41,588 nt of DNA from Alsobacter sp040380755 (lineage in GTDB: Bacteria > Pseudomonadota > Alphaproteobacteria > Rhizobiales > Beijerinckiaceae): contig JBEIIL010000016.1 in the NCBI GenBank assembly GCA_040380755.1, positions 1 to 41,588 of the forward strand, given 5' to 3'. Shown piece after piece: positions 7,858-16,072 of the stretch (position 1 is its first letter; each line of letters opens with the position of its first letter). The notes beneath the pieces were generated by a model. That model did not search any database, was not told the origin of the DNA, and saw only the letters and a list, made by a program, of their open reading frames with translations. The translations under genes were made by a program, and so were the position numbers.

Positions 7858-9000
7858 ATGGACATCTTCGGGTCATTGGGCGGCATGGTGAACGCCGCCG
7901 GCGGCTATATCTTGCCGTTTCTCTTCGTGCTGGTGATCGTCATCTTCGTGCACGAGTTCGGCCACTTCATCGTCGGCCGCTGGTGCGGAATCAAGGTACA
8001 GACCTTCTCGATCGGCTTTGGGCCCGAGCTGTTTGGCTACACCGACCGCCAAGGCACGCGCTGGCGCTTTGCCATCGTTCCGCTCGGCGGCTACGTGAAG
8101 TTCTTCGGCGATTCGAGTGCGGCCTCGACCCCGGACGACGCGCTGCTGGGAGGAATGACCGACGCCGAGAAGGCCGTCAGCTTCTTCTACCAGCCCGTGT
8201 GGAAGCGCGCGGCCGTGGTGGCCGCCGGACCTCTCGCCAATTTCATCCTCGCGATCGCCATCTTCGCGGTGATGAACTACGCCAACGGCCGGCAGGTACT
8301 GACGCCGCGCGTCGAGGCCGTGGTCGAGCAGAGCGCCGCGGCGCGCGCCGGGCTGAAGCCCAATGACCTGATCATCGCCATCGATGGCCGTCCGATCGAC
8401 AATTTCACCGACATGCAGCGCATCGTCTCGTCGTCGCCGAATGTGACGCTGGCGCTGACGCTGCTCCGCGCCGGCCGCGAAATGACAGTTTCGGCGACAC
8501 CCGAATTGAAGGTCATCAATTCGTCCTTCGGCAAGCAGCGGCTCGGGATCCTCGGTATCCAGGGGTCCCGCAATCCCGACGATCTGCGGACCGAGTCGAT
8601 GACCCTCGGGGCCTCGCTGCGCACCGCGCTGGACGAGACCTGGTTCATCGTCGAGCGGACAGGGGCCTACGTGTCCGGCCTGTTTGCCGGGACGGAGAGC
8701 ACCGACCAGCTGTCTGGTCCCATCCGGATTGCCCAGGTGTCGGGGGTGGTGGCGACCGCCGGCATTGTGGCCCTGCTCAACCTTGCAGCGATCCTGTCGG
8801 TGTCCATCGGCCTGATCAACCTGGTGCCGATCCCGCTGCTGGACGGGGGCCACCTGATGTTCTACGCCGTCGAGGCAGCGCGCGGCCGTCCGCTGAGCGA
8901 GCGAACCCAGGAGTTCGGCTTTCGCGTCGGCCTTGCTCTCGTCTTGATGCTGATGCTGTTCACCACGGTGAACGACGTCCTGCATCTCGTGTCGCTTTAA
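7858..9000 (+). CDS. rseP: RIP zinc metalloprotease RseP (site-2 protease)
   Basis: Intramembrane metalloprotease that in the family cleaves anti-sigma factors and remnant signal peptides. It has 380 residues. The zinc motif HEFGH (His32, Glu33, His36) lies in the first membrane helix, and the second active-site motif LLDGGH has Asp329. Between them is one clear PDZ-like domain (residues ~140-225). E. coli RseP has 450 residues and two PDZ domains, so this is the shorter form. No strong ribosome binding site is seen before the ATG; the 93-base gap from dxr may hold a promoter. bamA follows, the usual neighbour. The anti-sigma substrate is not in this window. Confidence 0.95.
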   Translation: MDIFGSLGGMVNAAGGYILPFLFVLVIVIFVHEFGHFIVGRWCGIKVQTFSIGFGPELFGYTDRQGTRWRFAIVPLGGYVKFFGDSSAASTPDDALLGGMTDAEKAVSFFYQPVWKRAAVVAAGPLANFILAIAIFAVMNYANGRQVLTPRVEAVVEQSAAARAGLKPNDLIIAIDGRPIDNFTDMQRIVSSSPNVTLALTLLRAGREMTVSATPELKVINSSFGKQRLGILGIQGSRNPDDLRTESMTLGASLRTALDETWFIVERTGAYVSGLFAGTESTDQLSGPIRIAQVSGVVATAGIVALLNLAAILSVSIGLINLVPIPLLDGGHLMFYAVEAARGRPLSERTQEFGFRVGLALVLMLMLFTTVNDVLHLVSL

Positions 9001-9187
9001 CCAATGCGGCGCTGGCCTTAACGCAGCGCTAAGTGTCATCGCGGCCACGGCCGGCCGGAATCCGCCCCCGCGGCGGATTTCGCGTTTGCAGGACCGGCGA
9101 GATTGGGTAGAAGCGACTTGTATATCCGGGGAATCCGGCCGGACCGAACGTCCGATCGGATGGACAATAATAAAGGCGGGTAACTCG
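9001..9187 (+). promoter_or_regulatory. bamA upstream region with hairpin
   Basis: This is a 187-base gap between rseP and bamA. AATCCGCC (9059-9066) pairs perfectly with GGCGGATT (9072-9079) around a 5-base loop. It is followed by TCGCGTTT, so it could be a weak terminator for rseP. An A/T-richer stretch at 9114-9125 and 9164-9180 may hold the bamA promoter, but no convincing -35/-10 pair was found. AAAGGCGGG just before the ATG is the likely ribosome binding site. Confidence 0.35.
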
Positions 9188-11596
9188 ATGGCATTCGAGA
9201 CGCATGGTTTGCGCCGGCACGTGAGCGCGCTTCGGCAGACGGCAGTCAGCGCCGCTCTTCTGATCGCGATGGGTGCCCCGGTCATGGCGCAGAGCGTGGT
9301 GGTCCAGGGCAACCGCCGTGTCGACACCGAAACGATACGATCCTACGTGTCTGGCCAGCCGGCCGAGCAGGCTCGCCGGGATCTCCTGGCGACGGGCCTT
9401 TTTTCCAGCGTCAGCGTCAGCCAGCGCGGCGGGCAGACCGTCGTCTCCGTGAAGGAGAACGAGGTCGTCAACCGGGTCGTGTTCCAGGGCAACAAGAAGC
9501 TCAAGAGCGAACAGCTGATCCCCGAGATGTCGACCAAGGCGCGCGGTCCCTTCAGCCAGGCGACAATCGATGCCGACGTGCAGCGCCTCAAGGAGATCTA
9601 CTCGCGCGGTGGCCGCAGCCTCGCCACCGTGTCGGCCCGCACTGTCGCGCTCGACAATGGTCGCGTCGACGTCGTGTTCACCATCAACGAGGGGGACAAG
9701 ACCGGCATCAAGGCCATCGAGTTCGTCGGCAACCAGGCCTACTCGTCGGGCCGCCTGCGCGACCAGATGAACACCACGGAGAGCAATTTCCTCTCCTGGC
9801 TGAAGAACTCCGACGTTTATGATCCAGACAAGATCGCCGCAGACCTCGAGCTCGTGCGCCGCTTCTACCTGAAGCACGGCTATGCCGATTTCCGCATCGT
9901 CTCGCAGGACGCAACGTTCGATCCGGACGGCAATGGCTACCGCATTCGCATCGTCATTGAGGAAGGCCAGCAGTACCGGGTCGGCGATGTCGGGGTCGAA
10001 TCCAAGATTGCCGACGTCGATGTCGACCGCCTGCGGAACCGCGTCAGGACGACATCCGGCGACGTCTACAATGCCGAGGATGTCGAGAAGACGCTGACCG
10101 GCATCACCACCGAGGTGGCGAGCCGTGGCTATGCCTTCACCCAGGTCCGTCCGCGCGGTGAGCGCGATCCGGCGTCCGGCCGCATCAACATCAGCTACGT
10201 GGTGGAGGAAGGCCCGAGGGTCTATGTTGAGCGCATCAATGTGCGTGGCAACACCCGCACCCGCGACTACGTAATCCGCCGCGAGTTCGATCTCGGCGAA
10301 GGCGACGCCTACAACAAGATCATGGTCGACAAGGCTGAGCGTCGCCTCAACAATCTCGGCTACTTCAAGAAGGTGCGCATCACCAACGAGCCGGGCTCCA
10401 CTCCGGACCGTGTCGTGATCAACGTCGATGTCGAGGATCAGCCCACCGGCGCCTTCGCCGTGTCCGGCGGCTATTCGACTTCGGACGGTTTCATCGGGGA
10501 AGTGTCGGTCACGGAGACCAACTTCCTCGGTCGCGGCCAGTATGTCCGTCTCGCCGGAACTGTCGGTCAGTATTCCAGCGGCGTGGACTTCTCGTTCACC
10601 GAGCCTTACTTCATGGACAAGCGGATCGCGGTCGGCTTCGACCTGTTTGCCAAGAACACCGACAACACCAGGTATTCATATTACGAGAACCGGATGACGG
10701 GCGGCGCGATCCGCGTTGGCCTGCCGCTGACCGATGAGAGCTCGATCCTGCTGCGCTATTCGCTCTACCAGCAGGAGATCAAGATCCCAAACACCTACAA
10801 GCAGCCCTTCAACGACTGCTTCTACGACGCGGGCTATGGCACGCTCTATCCGAACTGCGCCTACAACGGCGAGGCCTCGATCGCGATCAAGGAGTCGGCC
10901 GGCACCTATCTGACCTCGGCGATCGGCTACACGCTCGCCTACAACACGCTGGACAACAACAAGAACCCCCGCGCCGGCATGTATGCGGAGCTGAAGCAGG
11001 ACGTCGCCGGTCTGGGCGGCGACAGCCGGTTCGTGCGCACGACCGCCGAGTTCCGCTACTACCGCGAGCTGACCGACGACTTCGTCGGCATGGTCAAGTT
11101 GCAGGGCGGCAACATCACCGGCAAGGACCTGCGCATCACCGACCAGTTCTTCCTTGGACCAACGCTGGTCCGTGGCTTTGCGCCCTCGGGCATCGGCCCG
11201 CGTGACGCGCTTGACCCGAAGAACAACGCGCTGGGTGGAACCACCTATTTCGGTGCCAGCACCGAGGTTCAGTTCCCGATCTTCGGCCTGCCGCGCGAGC
11301 TCGGCTTCCGCGGCGCCGTGTTCGCCGATGCCGGCACGCTGTTCGACTACCAGGGCAAGACGAACTTTTCGGCGATTTCGCCTTATGGGTACAACTGCCA
11401 GGGCGTTCCCTTCCCGAACAAGGCACCGACCTGTCTGACAGTGATCGACGACAGCACGATCCGCACGTCGGTCGGCGCCAGTCTGCTGTGGCAGTCGCCT
11501 CTGGGTCCGGTCCGCTTCGACCTCGCCTATCCGATCACCAAGGCGACCGGTGATCGCACGCAGATCTTCCGCTTCTCGGGCGGCACGAGCTTCTGA
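9188..11596 (+). CDS. bamA: outer membrane protein assembly factor BamA
   Basis: Omp85-family protein that inserts beta-barrel proteins into the outer membrane. It has 802 residues. An N-terminal signal peptide ends near residue 34 (PVMA before QSVVVQG). Five POTRA domains follow to about residue 430, each starting with a pattern like VVVQGNRRVDTETI, VVFQGNKKLKSEQL or INVRGNTRTRDYV. The C-terminal barrel contains the conserved VRGF motif of loop 6 (LGPTLVRGFAPSG) and ends in a terminal Phe (RFSGGTSF), the usual outer-membrane targeting end. The ATG at 9188 is chosen because a signal peptide starts there; the frame is open back to 9086. It follows rseP and precedes lpxD, the standard envelope gene order. 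Confidence 0.97.
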   Translation: MAFETHGLRRHVSALRQTAVSAALLIAMGAPVMAQSVVVQGNRRVDTETIRSYVSGQPAEQARRDLLATGLFSSVSVSQRGGQTVVSVKENEVVNRVVFQGNKKLKSEQLIPEMSTKARGPFSQATIDADVQRLKEIYSRGGRSLATVSARTVALDNGRVDVVFTINEGDKTGIKAIEFVGNQAYSSGRLRDQMNTTESNFLSWLKNSDVYDPDKIAADLELVRRFYLKHGYADFRIVSQDATFDPDGNGYRIRIVIEEGQQYRVGDVGVESKIADVDVDRLRNRVRTTSGDVYNAEDVEKTLTGITTEVASRGYAFTQVRPRGERDPASGRINISYVVEEGPRVYVERINVRGNTRTRDYVIRREFDLGEGDAYNKIMVDKAERRLNNLGYFKKVRITNEPGSTPDRVVINVDVEDQPTGAFAVSGGYSTSDGFIGEVSVTETNFLGRGQYVRLAGTVGQYSSGVDFSFTEPYFMDKRIAVGFDLFAKNTDNTRYSYYENRMTGGAIRVGLPLTDESSILLRYSLYQQEIKIPNTYKQPFNDCFYDAGYGTLYPNCAYNGEASIAIKESAGTYLTSAIGYTLAYNTLDNNKNPRAGMYAELKQDVAGLGGDSRFVRTTAEFRYYRELTDDFVGMVKLQGGNITGKDLRITDQFFLGPTLVRGFAPSGIGPRDALDPKNNALGGTTYFGASTEVQFPIFGLPRELGFRGAVFADAGTLFDYQGKTNFSAISPYGYNCQGVPFPNKAPTCLTVIDDSTIRTSVGASLLWQSPLGPVRFDLAYPITKATGDRTQIFRFSGGTSF

Positions 11597-11644
11597 CGGC
11601 AGCGGCCCAGGGCGCAGGCCCGGGGCCCTTCCGCCAGCGATATC

Positions 11645-12715
11645 ATGGCTGATCCCGTCTTTTTCCGCCTTTCGGCGCCGCTGTCGCTGGCCGACATCGC
11701 GTCCATGACCGGCGCCACCCTGCGTGACGGCGAGGACGCCGCGCGCTGCATCACCGGCGTTGCGCCGCTTGACCGGGCCGGCCCCGGAGACCTCGTGTTT
11801 CTGGACAATGCGCGCTATGCGCGGGATATCGACAGCACGCGGGCAGGGGCCTGTCTGGTGGCTCCCCGTTTTGTCGGGCGCGTTCCGGCCGGCACGGCAG
11901 TCCTGATCACCCCACAGCCCTACCATGCCTTTGCTGCCGTCTCGGCCAGGCTGTTTCCAAGTGCGATGCGACCTGACCCGGCCTTCGGTGGCGCCGGCGT
12001 GGCCCCCGGCGCATCGGTTCATCCCGAAGCAAGGCTGGAGCAGGGGGTGACGGTGGATCCGGGTGCCGTCATCGGCGCCGGGGCCGAGATCGGCGCCGGG
12101 ACGGTCGTCTGCGCCAATGCGGTGATCGGCCAGCAGGTCCGCATCGGTCGTGGTGCGACCATCGGTCCGGGGGCGACGGTGCTGAACGCGCTCGTCGGCG
12201 ACCGCGTCATCCTGCATGCCGGTGTCCGCATCGGCCAGGACGGCTTCGGCTTTGCGATGGGCCCGCAGGGACACCTGAAGGTCCCGCAGGTGGGCCGGGT
12301 CGTCATTCAGAACGACGTGGAAATTGGCGCCAACAGCACCATTGACCGTGGCGCCAACCGCGACACGGTGATCGGCGAGGGCACCAAGATCGACAACCTG
12401 GTCCAGATTGGCCACAACGTCGTCGTCGGCCGCCACTGCGTCATCGTCGCCCAGGTCGGCATCTCAGGCAGCGTCACGCTCGAGGATTTCGTCGCCATCG
12501 GCGGCCAGACCGGCATTGTCGGCCATGTCCGTATCGGTATGGGCGCGCAGGTGGCAGGCGCCAGCAACGTGAATTCGGACGTGCCGGCCGGCGCCCGCTG
12601 GGGCGGCACGCCGGCCAAGCCGGTCAAGGTCTGGTTTAGGGAGTTGACGGTCCTGTCCAATCTTGCGAAGCGGAAGGACCCGTCCCCCGACACAGGGGCC
12701 GGCGGCGGCACCTGA
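11645..12715 (+). CDS. lpxD: UDP-3-O-(3-hydroxyacyl)glucosamine N-acyltransferase
   Basis: Third enzyme of lipid A synthesis; adds the second hydroxyacyl chain from acyl-ACP to UDP-3-O-acyl-glucosamine. It has 356 residues. An N-terminal uridine-binding domain (residues 1-~110) is followed by many hexapeptide repeats of a left-handed beta helix (patterns such as VIGAGAEIGAGTVV) and a C-terminal helix. The QIGHNVVVGRHC segment contains the family's catalytic His. It starts 48 bases after bamA and is followed 29 bases later by fabZ. All enzymes for the early lipid A steps except LpxC are encoded in this block. Confidence 0.96.
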   Translation: MADPVFFRLSAPLSLADIASMTGATLRDGEDAARCITGVAPLDRAGPGDLVFLDNARYARDIDSTRAGACLVAPRFVGRVPAGTAVLITPQPYHAFAAVSARLFPSAMRPDPAFGGAGVAPGASVHPEARLEQGVTVDPGAVIGAGAEIGAGTVVCANAVIGQQVRIGRGATIGPGATVLNALVGDRVILHAGVRIGQDGFGFAMGPQGHLKVPQVGRVVIQNDVEIGANSTIDRGANRDTVIGEGTKIDNLVQIGHNVVVGRHCVIVAQVGISGSVTLEDFVAIGGQTGIVGHVRIGMGAQVAGASNVNSDVPAGARWGGTPAKPVKVWFRELTVLSNLAKRKDPSPDTGAGGGT

Positions 12716-12744
12716 CCGTCTGTTCTGAGCTGAGGTAACCTGCA

Positions 12745-13209
12745 ATGAGCGATACGGATCCGGCCGGCCTCGTTTCGGCGGACATCCAGAAGATCATGGA
12801 ACTGCTGCCGCACCGCTATCCGTTCCTGCTGGTTGACCGCATCATCAACATCGACAGTGACGAGAGCTGCATCGGCATCAAGAACGTGACGTTCAACGAG
12901 CCGCAGTTCGCAGGTCATTTCCCGTCGCAACCGGTGATGCCGGGCGTCATGCTGATCGAGGGCATGGCACAGACCGCCGGCGCCATCTGCGTCCTGGCCA
13001 AGCTCGGCAGTGCAAGGCCGAAGCTGGTGTATTTCATGACCATCAACAACGCCAAGTTCCGCCGGCCGGTGATGCCGGGCGACGTCGTGGAGTACCACAT
13101 GAAGAAGATCAAACAGCGCGGCAACATGTGGTGGTACCGCGGCGAGGCGAAGGTGGACGGCAAGGTGGCCTGCGAGGCCGAGGTCAGTGCCATGCTGGTG
13201 ATCGAGTGA
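12745..13209 (+). CDS. fabZ: 3-hydroxyacyl-ACP dehydratase FabZ
   Basis: Dehydrates 3-hydroxyacyl-ACP in fatty acid elongation, competing with LpxA and LpxD for hydroxyacyl-ACP. It has 154 residues with a single hot-dog fold. LLPHRYPFLLVDRI, the catalytic His58 in AGHFP and Glu72 in MLIEGMAQ are all present. The start is preceded by GAGGTAACCTGCA. Its stop overlaps the GTG start of lpxA (GTGA), so the dehydratase and the first lipid A acyltransferase are translationally coupled. Confidence 0.97.
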   Translation: MSDTDPAGLVSADIQKIMELLPHRYPFLLVDRIINIDSDESCIGIKNVTFNEPQFAGHFPSQPVMPGVMLIEGMAQTAGAICVLAKLGSARPKLVYFMTINNAKFRRPVMPGDVVEYHMKKIKQRGNMWWYRGEAKVDGKVACEAEVSAMLVIE

Positions 13210-14009
13210 CCGCCGCGATCCACCCCAGTGCCATTGTCGACCCGCAGGCGCGGCTGGGAGAGGGCGTGCGGATCGGTCCCTACTGCATGGTCGGCCCCGA
13301 TGTTGTGCTGGGCGAGGGCTGCGAGCTGATCAGCCACGTGGTCGTGGCAGGCCGCACGACGATCGGTCCGCGAGCGCGCCTGTTCCCGTTCGCCTCGATC
13401 GGCCACCAGCCACAGGACCTGAAGTTCCACGGTGAACCTTCGACTCTGACGATCGGCGCGGATTGCATGATCCGCGAGGGCGTCACCATGAATCCCGGCA
13501 CCGAGGGCGGCGGTCTCACCACCGTCGTCGGCGACCGCTGCGTGTTTCTGGCCAACGCCCATGTGGCGCATGATTGCCAGGTCGGCGACGCGGTGATCTT
13601 CTCCAACAATGTCATGCTGGCCGGCCACTGCAAGGTCGGGAACTTTGCCATCCTGGGTGGCGGTTCGGCCGTGCATCAGTTCTGCCGGATCGGCGCGCAT
13701 GCGTTCATCGGCGGGCTGTCCGGCGTGGAAAACGACGTGATCCCCTACGGCATCGCCATCGGCAACCGGGCCCATCTGGCAGGGCTCAACATTGTCGGGC
13801 TGAAGCGGCGCGGCTTCTCGCGCGAGGTCATCCACGACATCAGGCGCAGCTATCGGCTGCTGTTTGCCGATGAGGGCACGCTGCAGGAGCGGGTCGAGGA
13901 TGTCGGCACCGAATTCGCGAGCCACACCGTCGTGAACGAGATCCTCGCCTTCATCCGCGAGGGCGGCAACCGCTCGATCTGCACGCCGCGCGACGCCCAG
14001 GAGGGCTGA
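13206..14009 (+). CDS. lpxA: UDP-N-acetylglucosamine O-acyltransferase
   Basis: First enzyme of lipid A synthesis; transfers a 3-hydroxyacyl chain from ACP to UDP-GlcNAc. It has 267 residues. A left-handed beta helix of hexapeptide repeats (IHPSAIVDPQARLGEGVRIG onward) is followed by a helical C-terminus. NAHVAHDCQVGD includes the catalytic His region, and GGSAVHQFCRIG is conserved. GTG at 13206 is the start because it overlaps the fabZ stop and puts the first hexad at residue 5, as in homologues. A longer upstream reading would run through fabZ. lpxI follows after 3 bases. Confidence 0.96.
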   Translation: MTAAIHPSAIVDPQARLGEGVRIGPYCMVGPDVVLGEGCELISHVVVAGRTTIGPRARLFPFASIGHQPQDLKFHGEPSTLTIGADCMIREGVTMNPGTEGGGLTTVVGDRCVFLANAHVAHDCQVGDAVIFSNNVMLAGHCKVGNFAILGGGSAVHQFCRIGAHAFIGGLSGVENDVIPYGIAIGNRAHLAGLNIVGLKRRGFSREVIHDIRRSYRLLFADEGTLQERVEDVGTEFASHTVVNEILAFIREGGNRSICTPRDAQEG

Positions 14010-14012
14010 GCC

Positions 14013-14846
14013 GTGCCACCTGCCGGGTCCGTGGCGCTGATCGCCGGGGGCGGGGGCTTTCCGGCCGAGGTCGCCGCCGCGGCAGTCGCAGCGGGCCGCT
14101 GCGTCCACGTCCTCGGCCTGCGCGGCTTTGCGGCCCGCCAGATCGCAGGTCAAAAGGTCCGCACCGTCGACATGCTCGATCCGGCCGGCATCCTGGCGGC
14201 GCTGCGCGCGATCGCGCCGGCCTGCGTCGTCATGGCGGGCGCCGTCACGCGGCCGGGCCCAGCGGCGCTCGGCTCGGTCTTTGCCGCCTTCCGCAACCGG
14301 GCCGAGCTGTCGCGGATCCTTGCCGGCGGCGACGACCGCATCCTGCGCGCCGCCGTGACACTGATCGAGGATGCGGGTTTCACCGTGGTGGGCGCACATG
14401 AGGTTGCGCCCGGCCTGCTCGCGCCGTCCGGCCTGATGGGCCGGACAGTGCCCTCGGAGACGGATCAGGCCGACGCTGCGCTGGCGGCGGAGCTCCTTGC
14501 CGCCACGGGCCGTTTCGACATGGGGCAGGGCGCGGTCGTCGCCGCTGGCCAGGTGCTCGCGCTCGAGGGGCCCGAAGGAACCGACGCGATGCTGCAGCGG
14601 GTCGCGGCCATGCGTCGCCGCAGGGTCCGGCTCGAAGGACGGGCCGGGGTTCTGGTCAAGCGCCCAAAGCCTGGTCAGGACCGGCGCATCGACCTTCCGG
14701 CCATCGGCCCGCGCACCATCGCCGGCGCGGCTGCGGCCGGGCTTGCCGGCATTGCGGTGGCGGCCGGAGGCGTGGTGCTGATCGAGCGGCAGGCTCTGCT
14801 GGCCGCAGCCGACCGCGCCGGCTTGTTCGTTCTGGGCCTGGAATGA
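14013..14846 (+). CDS. lpxI: UDP-2,3-diacylglucosamine pyrophosphatase LpxI
   Basis: Hydrolyses UDP-2,3-diacylglucosamine to lipid X plus UMP. It is the alphaproteobacterial replacement for LpxH and unrelated to it. It has 277 residues. The N-terminal domain starts with VALIAGGGGFPAEVA. The C-terminal DUF1009 domain includes MGQGAVVAAGQVLALEGPEGTDAML, the family's characteristic segment, and ends in KPGQDRRIDLPAIGP. GTG at 14013 is preceded by AGGAGGG inside the end of lpxA, a strong ribosome binding site. Its stop overlaps the ATG of lpxB. The position between lpxA and lpxB supports the role. Confidence 0.95.
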   Translation: MPPAGSVALIAGGGGFPAEVAAAAVAAGRCVHVLGLRGFAARQIAGQKVRTVDMLDPAGILAALRAIAPACVVMAGAVTRPGPAALGSVFAAFRNRAELSRILAGGDDRILRAAVTLIEDAGFTVVGAHEVAPGLLAPSGLMGRTVPSETDQADAALAAELLAATGRFDMGQGAVVAAGQVLALEGPEGTDAMLQRVAAMRRRRVRLEGRAGVLVKRPKPGQDRRIDLPAIGPRTIAGAAAAGLAGIAVAAGGVVLIERQALLAAADRAGLFVLGLE

Positions 14847-16018
14847 TGAGCGCCACCCACCCGCTTCATGTCGGCCTCGTGGTCGGTGAACACTCCGGCG
14901 ATCAGCTCGGCTTCAAGCTGATGCAGGCGCTGCGCCAGCGGCTCGGCCCCGACGGGGTACGGTTCTCCGGCACCGCGGGCGAGGCCATGGAACACGGGGG
15001 GATGACGAGCCTGTTCCCCCTTGGCGATATCGCCGTCATGGGCATCCTGCCGGTCGTCGCGCGCTTTCCGACGCTGCTTCGCCGCGGCTACGCGGTCGTC
15101 GACGCGGTCATCGCCGATCCTCCCGACGTGCTGGTGATCATCGACAGCCCCGACTTCACCCACGCCGTCGCCCGCCGCGTGCGCCGGCGCCTGCCGCAGT
15201 TGCCGATCGTCGACTATGTCAGCCCGTCGGTCTGGGCCTGGCGGCCCGGCCGGGCGCGGGCCATGCGCGCCTATGTCGACCATGTGCTGGCGCTGCTGCC
15301 GTTCGAGCCGGCAGCCCACGCCGAACTCGGCGGCCCGGCCTGCACCTATGTGGGCCATCCGCTGATTGAGCGTCTCGCCGAGCTGCGGCCCGGCACGCCG
15401 GAGGAGGTAGCGGCACGGGCCGGCGAGCCGCCGCTGCTGCTTGTGTTGCCCGGCAGCCGGCGCAGCGAGATCCGGCGCCTGTTGGGACCTTTCGGGGCCA
15501 CGGTTGCACAGGTGATGGCCAACCGACCCGGACCGCTCGACGTCGCAGTCCCGGCCGTGTCCAATCTGGAGACGGAGATCCGCGCCGGGGTCGCTGCCTG
15601 GCCGGTCCCGGCGCGCATCATCACCGGCGAGGCCGCCAAGCTCGCCGCCTTCCGCCGCGCCCGGGCTGCGCTGGCCGCCTCCGGCACGGTATCGCTGGAG
15701 CTCGCGCTTGCCGGCGTGCCGATGGTGATCGCCTACAAGGTCTCGAAGCTCGAGGAACAGCTGAAATACGTCATCCGGGCCTCGTCCATCGTGCTGCCCA
15801 ATCTGGTGCTGGGCGACAATGTCGTGCCCGAATTCATGCAGTCCGATGCCGAGCCCGGCCGCCTCGCGGCCGCACTGGTTCCGCTGCTCGATGACGGGCC
15901 GGCACGCGCAACGCAGCTCGCGGGCTTCGCCCGTGTCGAAGCCGCCATGATCCTGCCCGGCGGCGAAACGCCCAGCGGCCGTGCGGCGGACGTGATCCTG
16001 GCCGCAGCCGGCCGCTGA
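14843..16018 (+). CDS. lpxB: lipid-A-disaccharide synthase
   Basis: Joins lipid X and UDP-2,3-diacylglucosamine to form the lipid A disaccharide (GT19, peripheral inner-membrane enzyme). It has 391 residues. VVGEHSGDQLGFKLM at the N-terminus, IDSPDFTHAVARRV, YVSPSVWAWRPGR, LPGSRRSEI and ASGTVSLELAL are all characteristic. Two adjacent ATGs (14843, 14846) could serve as start; the first overlaps the lpxI stop. It is the last gene of the + strand block and is closed by the terminator at 16030-16052. Confidence 0.96.
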   Translation: MMSATHPLHVGLVVGEHSGDQLGFKLMQALRQRLGPDGVRFSGTAGEAMEHGGMTSLFPLGDIAVMGILPVVARFPTLLRRGYAVVDAVIADPPDVLVIIDSPDFTHAVARRVRRRLPQLPIVDYVSPSVWAWRPGRARAMRAYVDHVLALLPFEPAAHAELGGPACTYVGHPLIERLAELRPGTPEEVAARAGEPPLLLVLPGSRRSEIRRLLGPFGATVAQVMANRPGPLDVAVPAVSNLETEIRAGVAAWPVPARIITGEAAKLAAFRRARAALAASGTVSLELALAGVPMVIAYKVSKLEEQLKYVIRASSIVLPNLVLGDNVVPEFMQSDAEPGRLAAALVPLLDDGPARATQLAGFARVEAAMILPGGETPSGRAADVILAAAGR

Positions 16019-16027
16019 GCCCGAATG

Positions 16028-16052
16028 AAAAAGGGGCCCGGCGGGCCCCTTT
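16028..16052. terminator. bidirectional terminator between lpxB and gltA
   Basis: AAAGGGGCCC (16030-16039), loop GGC, GGGCCCCTTT (16043-16052): a perfect 10-bp stem. On the minus strand the hairpin is followed by TTTTT (complement of 16028-16032), so it is strongest for gltA. On the plus strand only the three T of the stem follow. It lies exactly between two converging stop codons. Confidence 0.85.
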
Positions 16053-16072
16053 CCGACTGGCGATCGCCAAGC

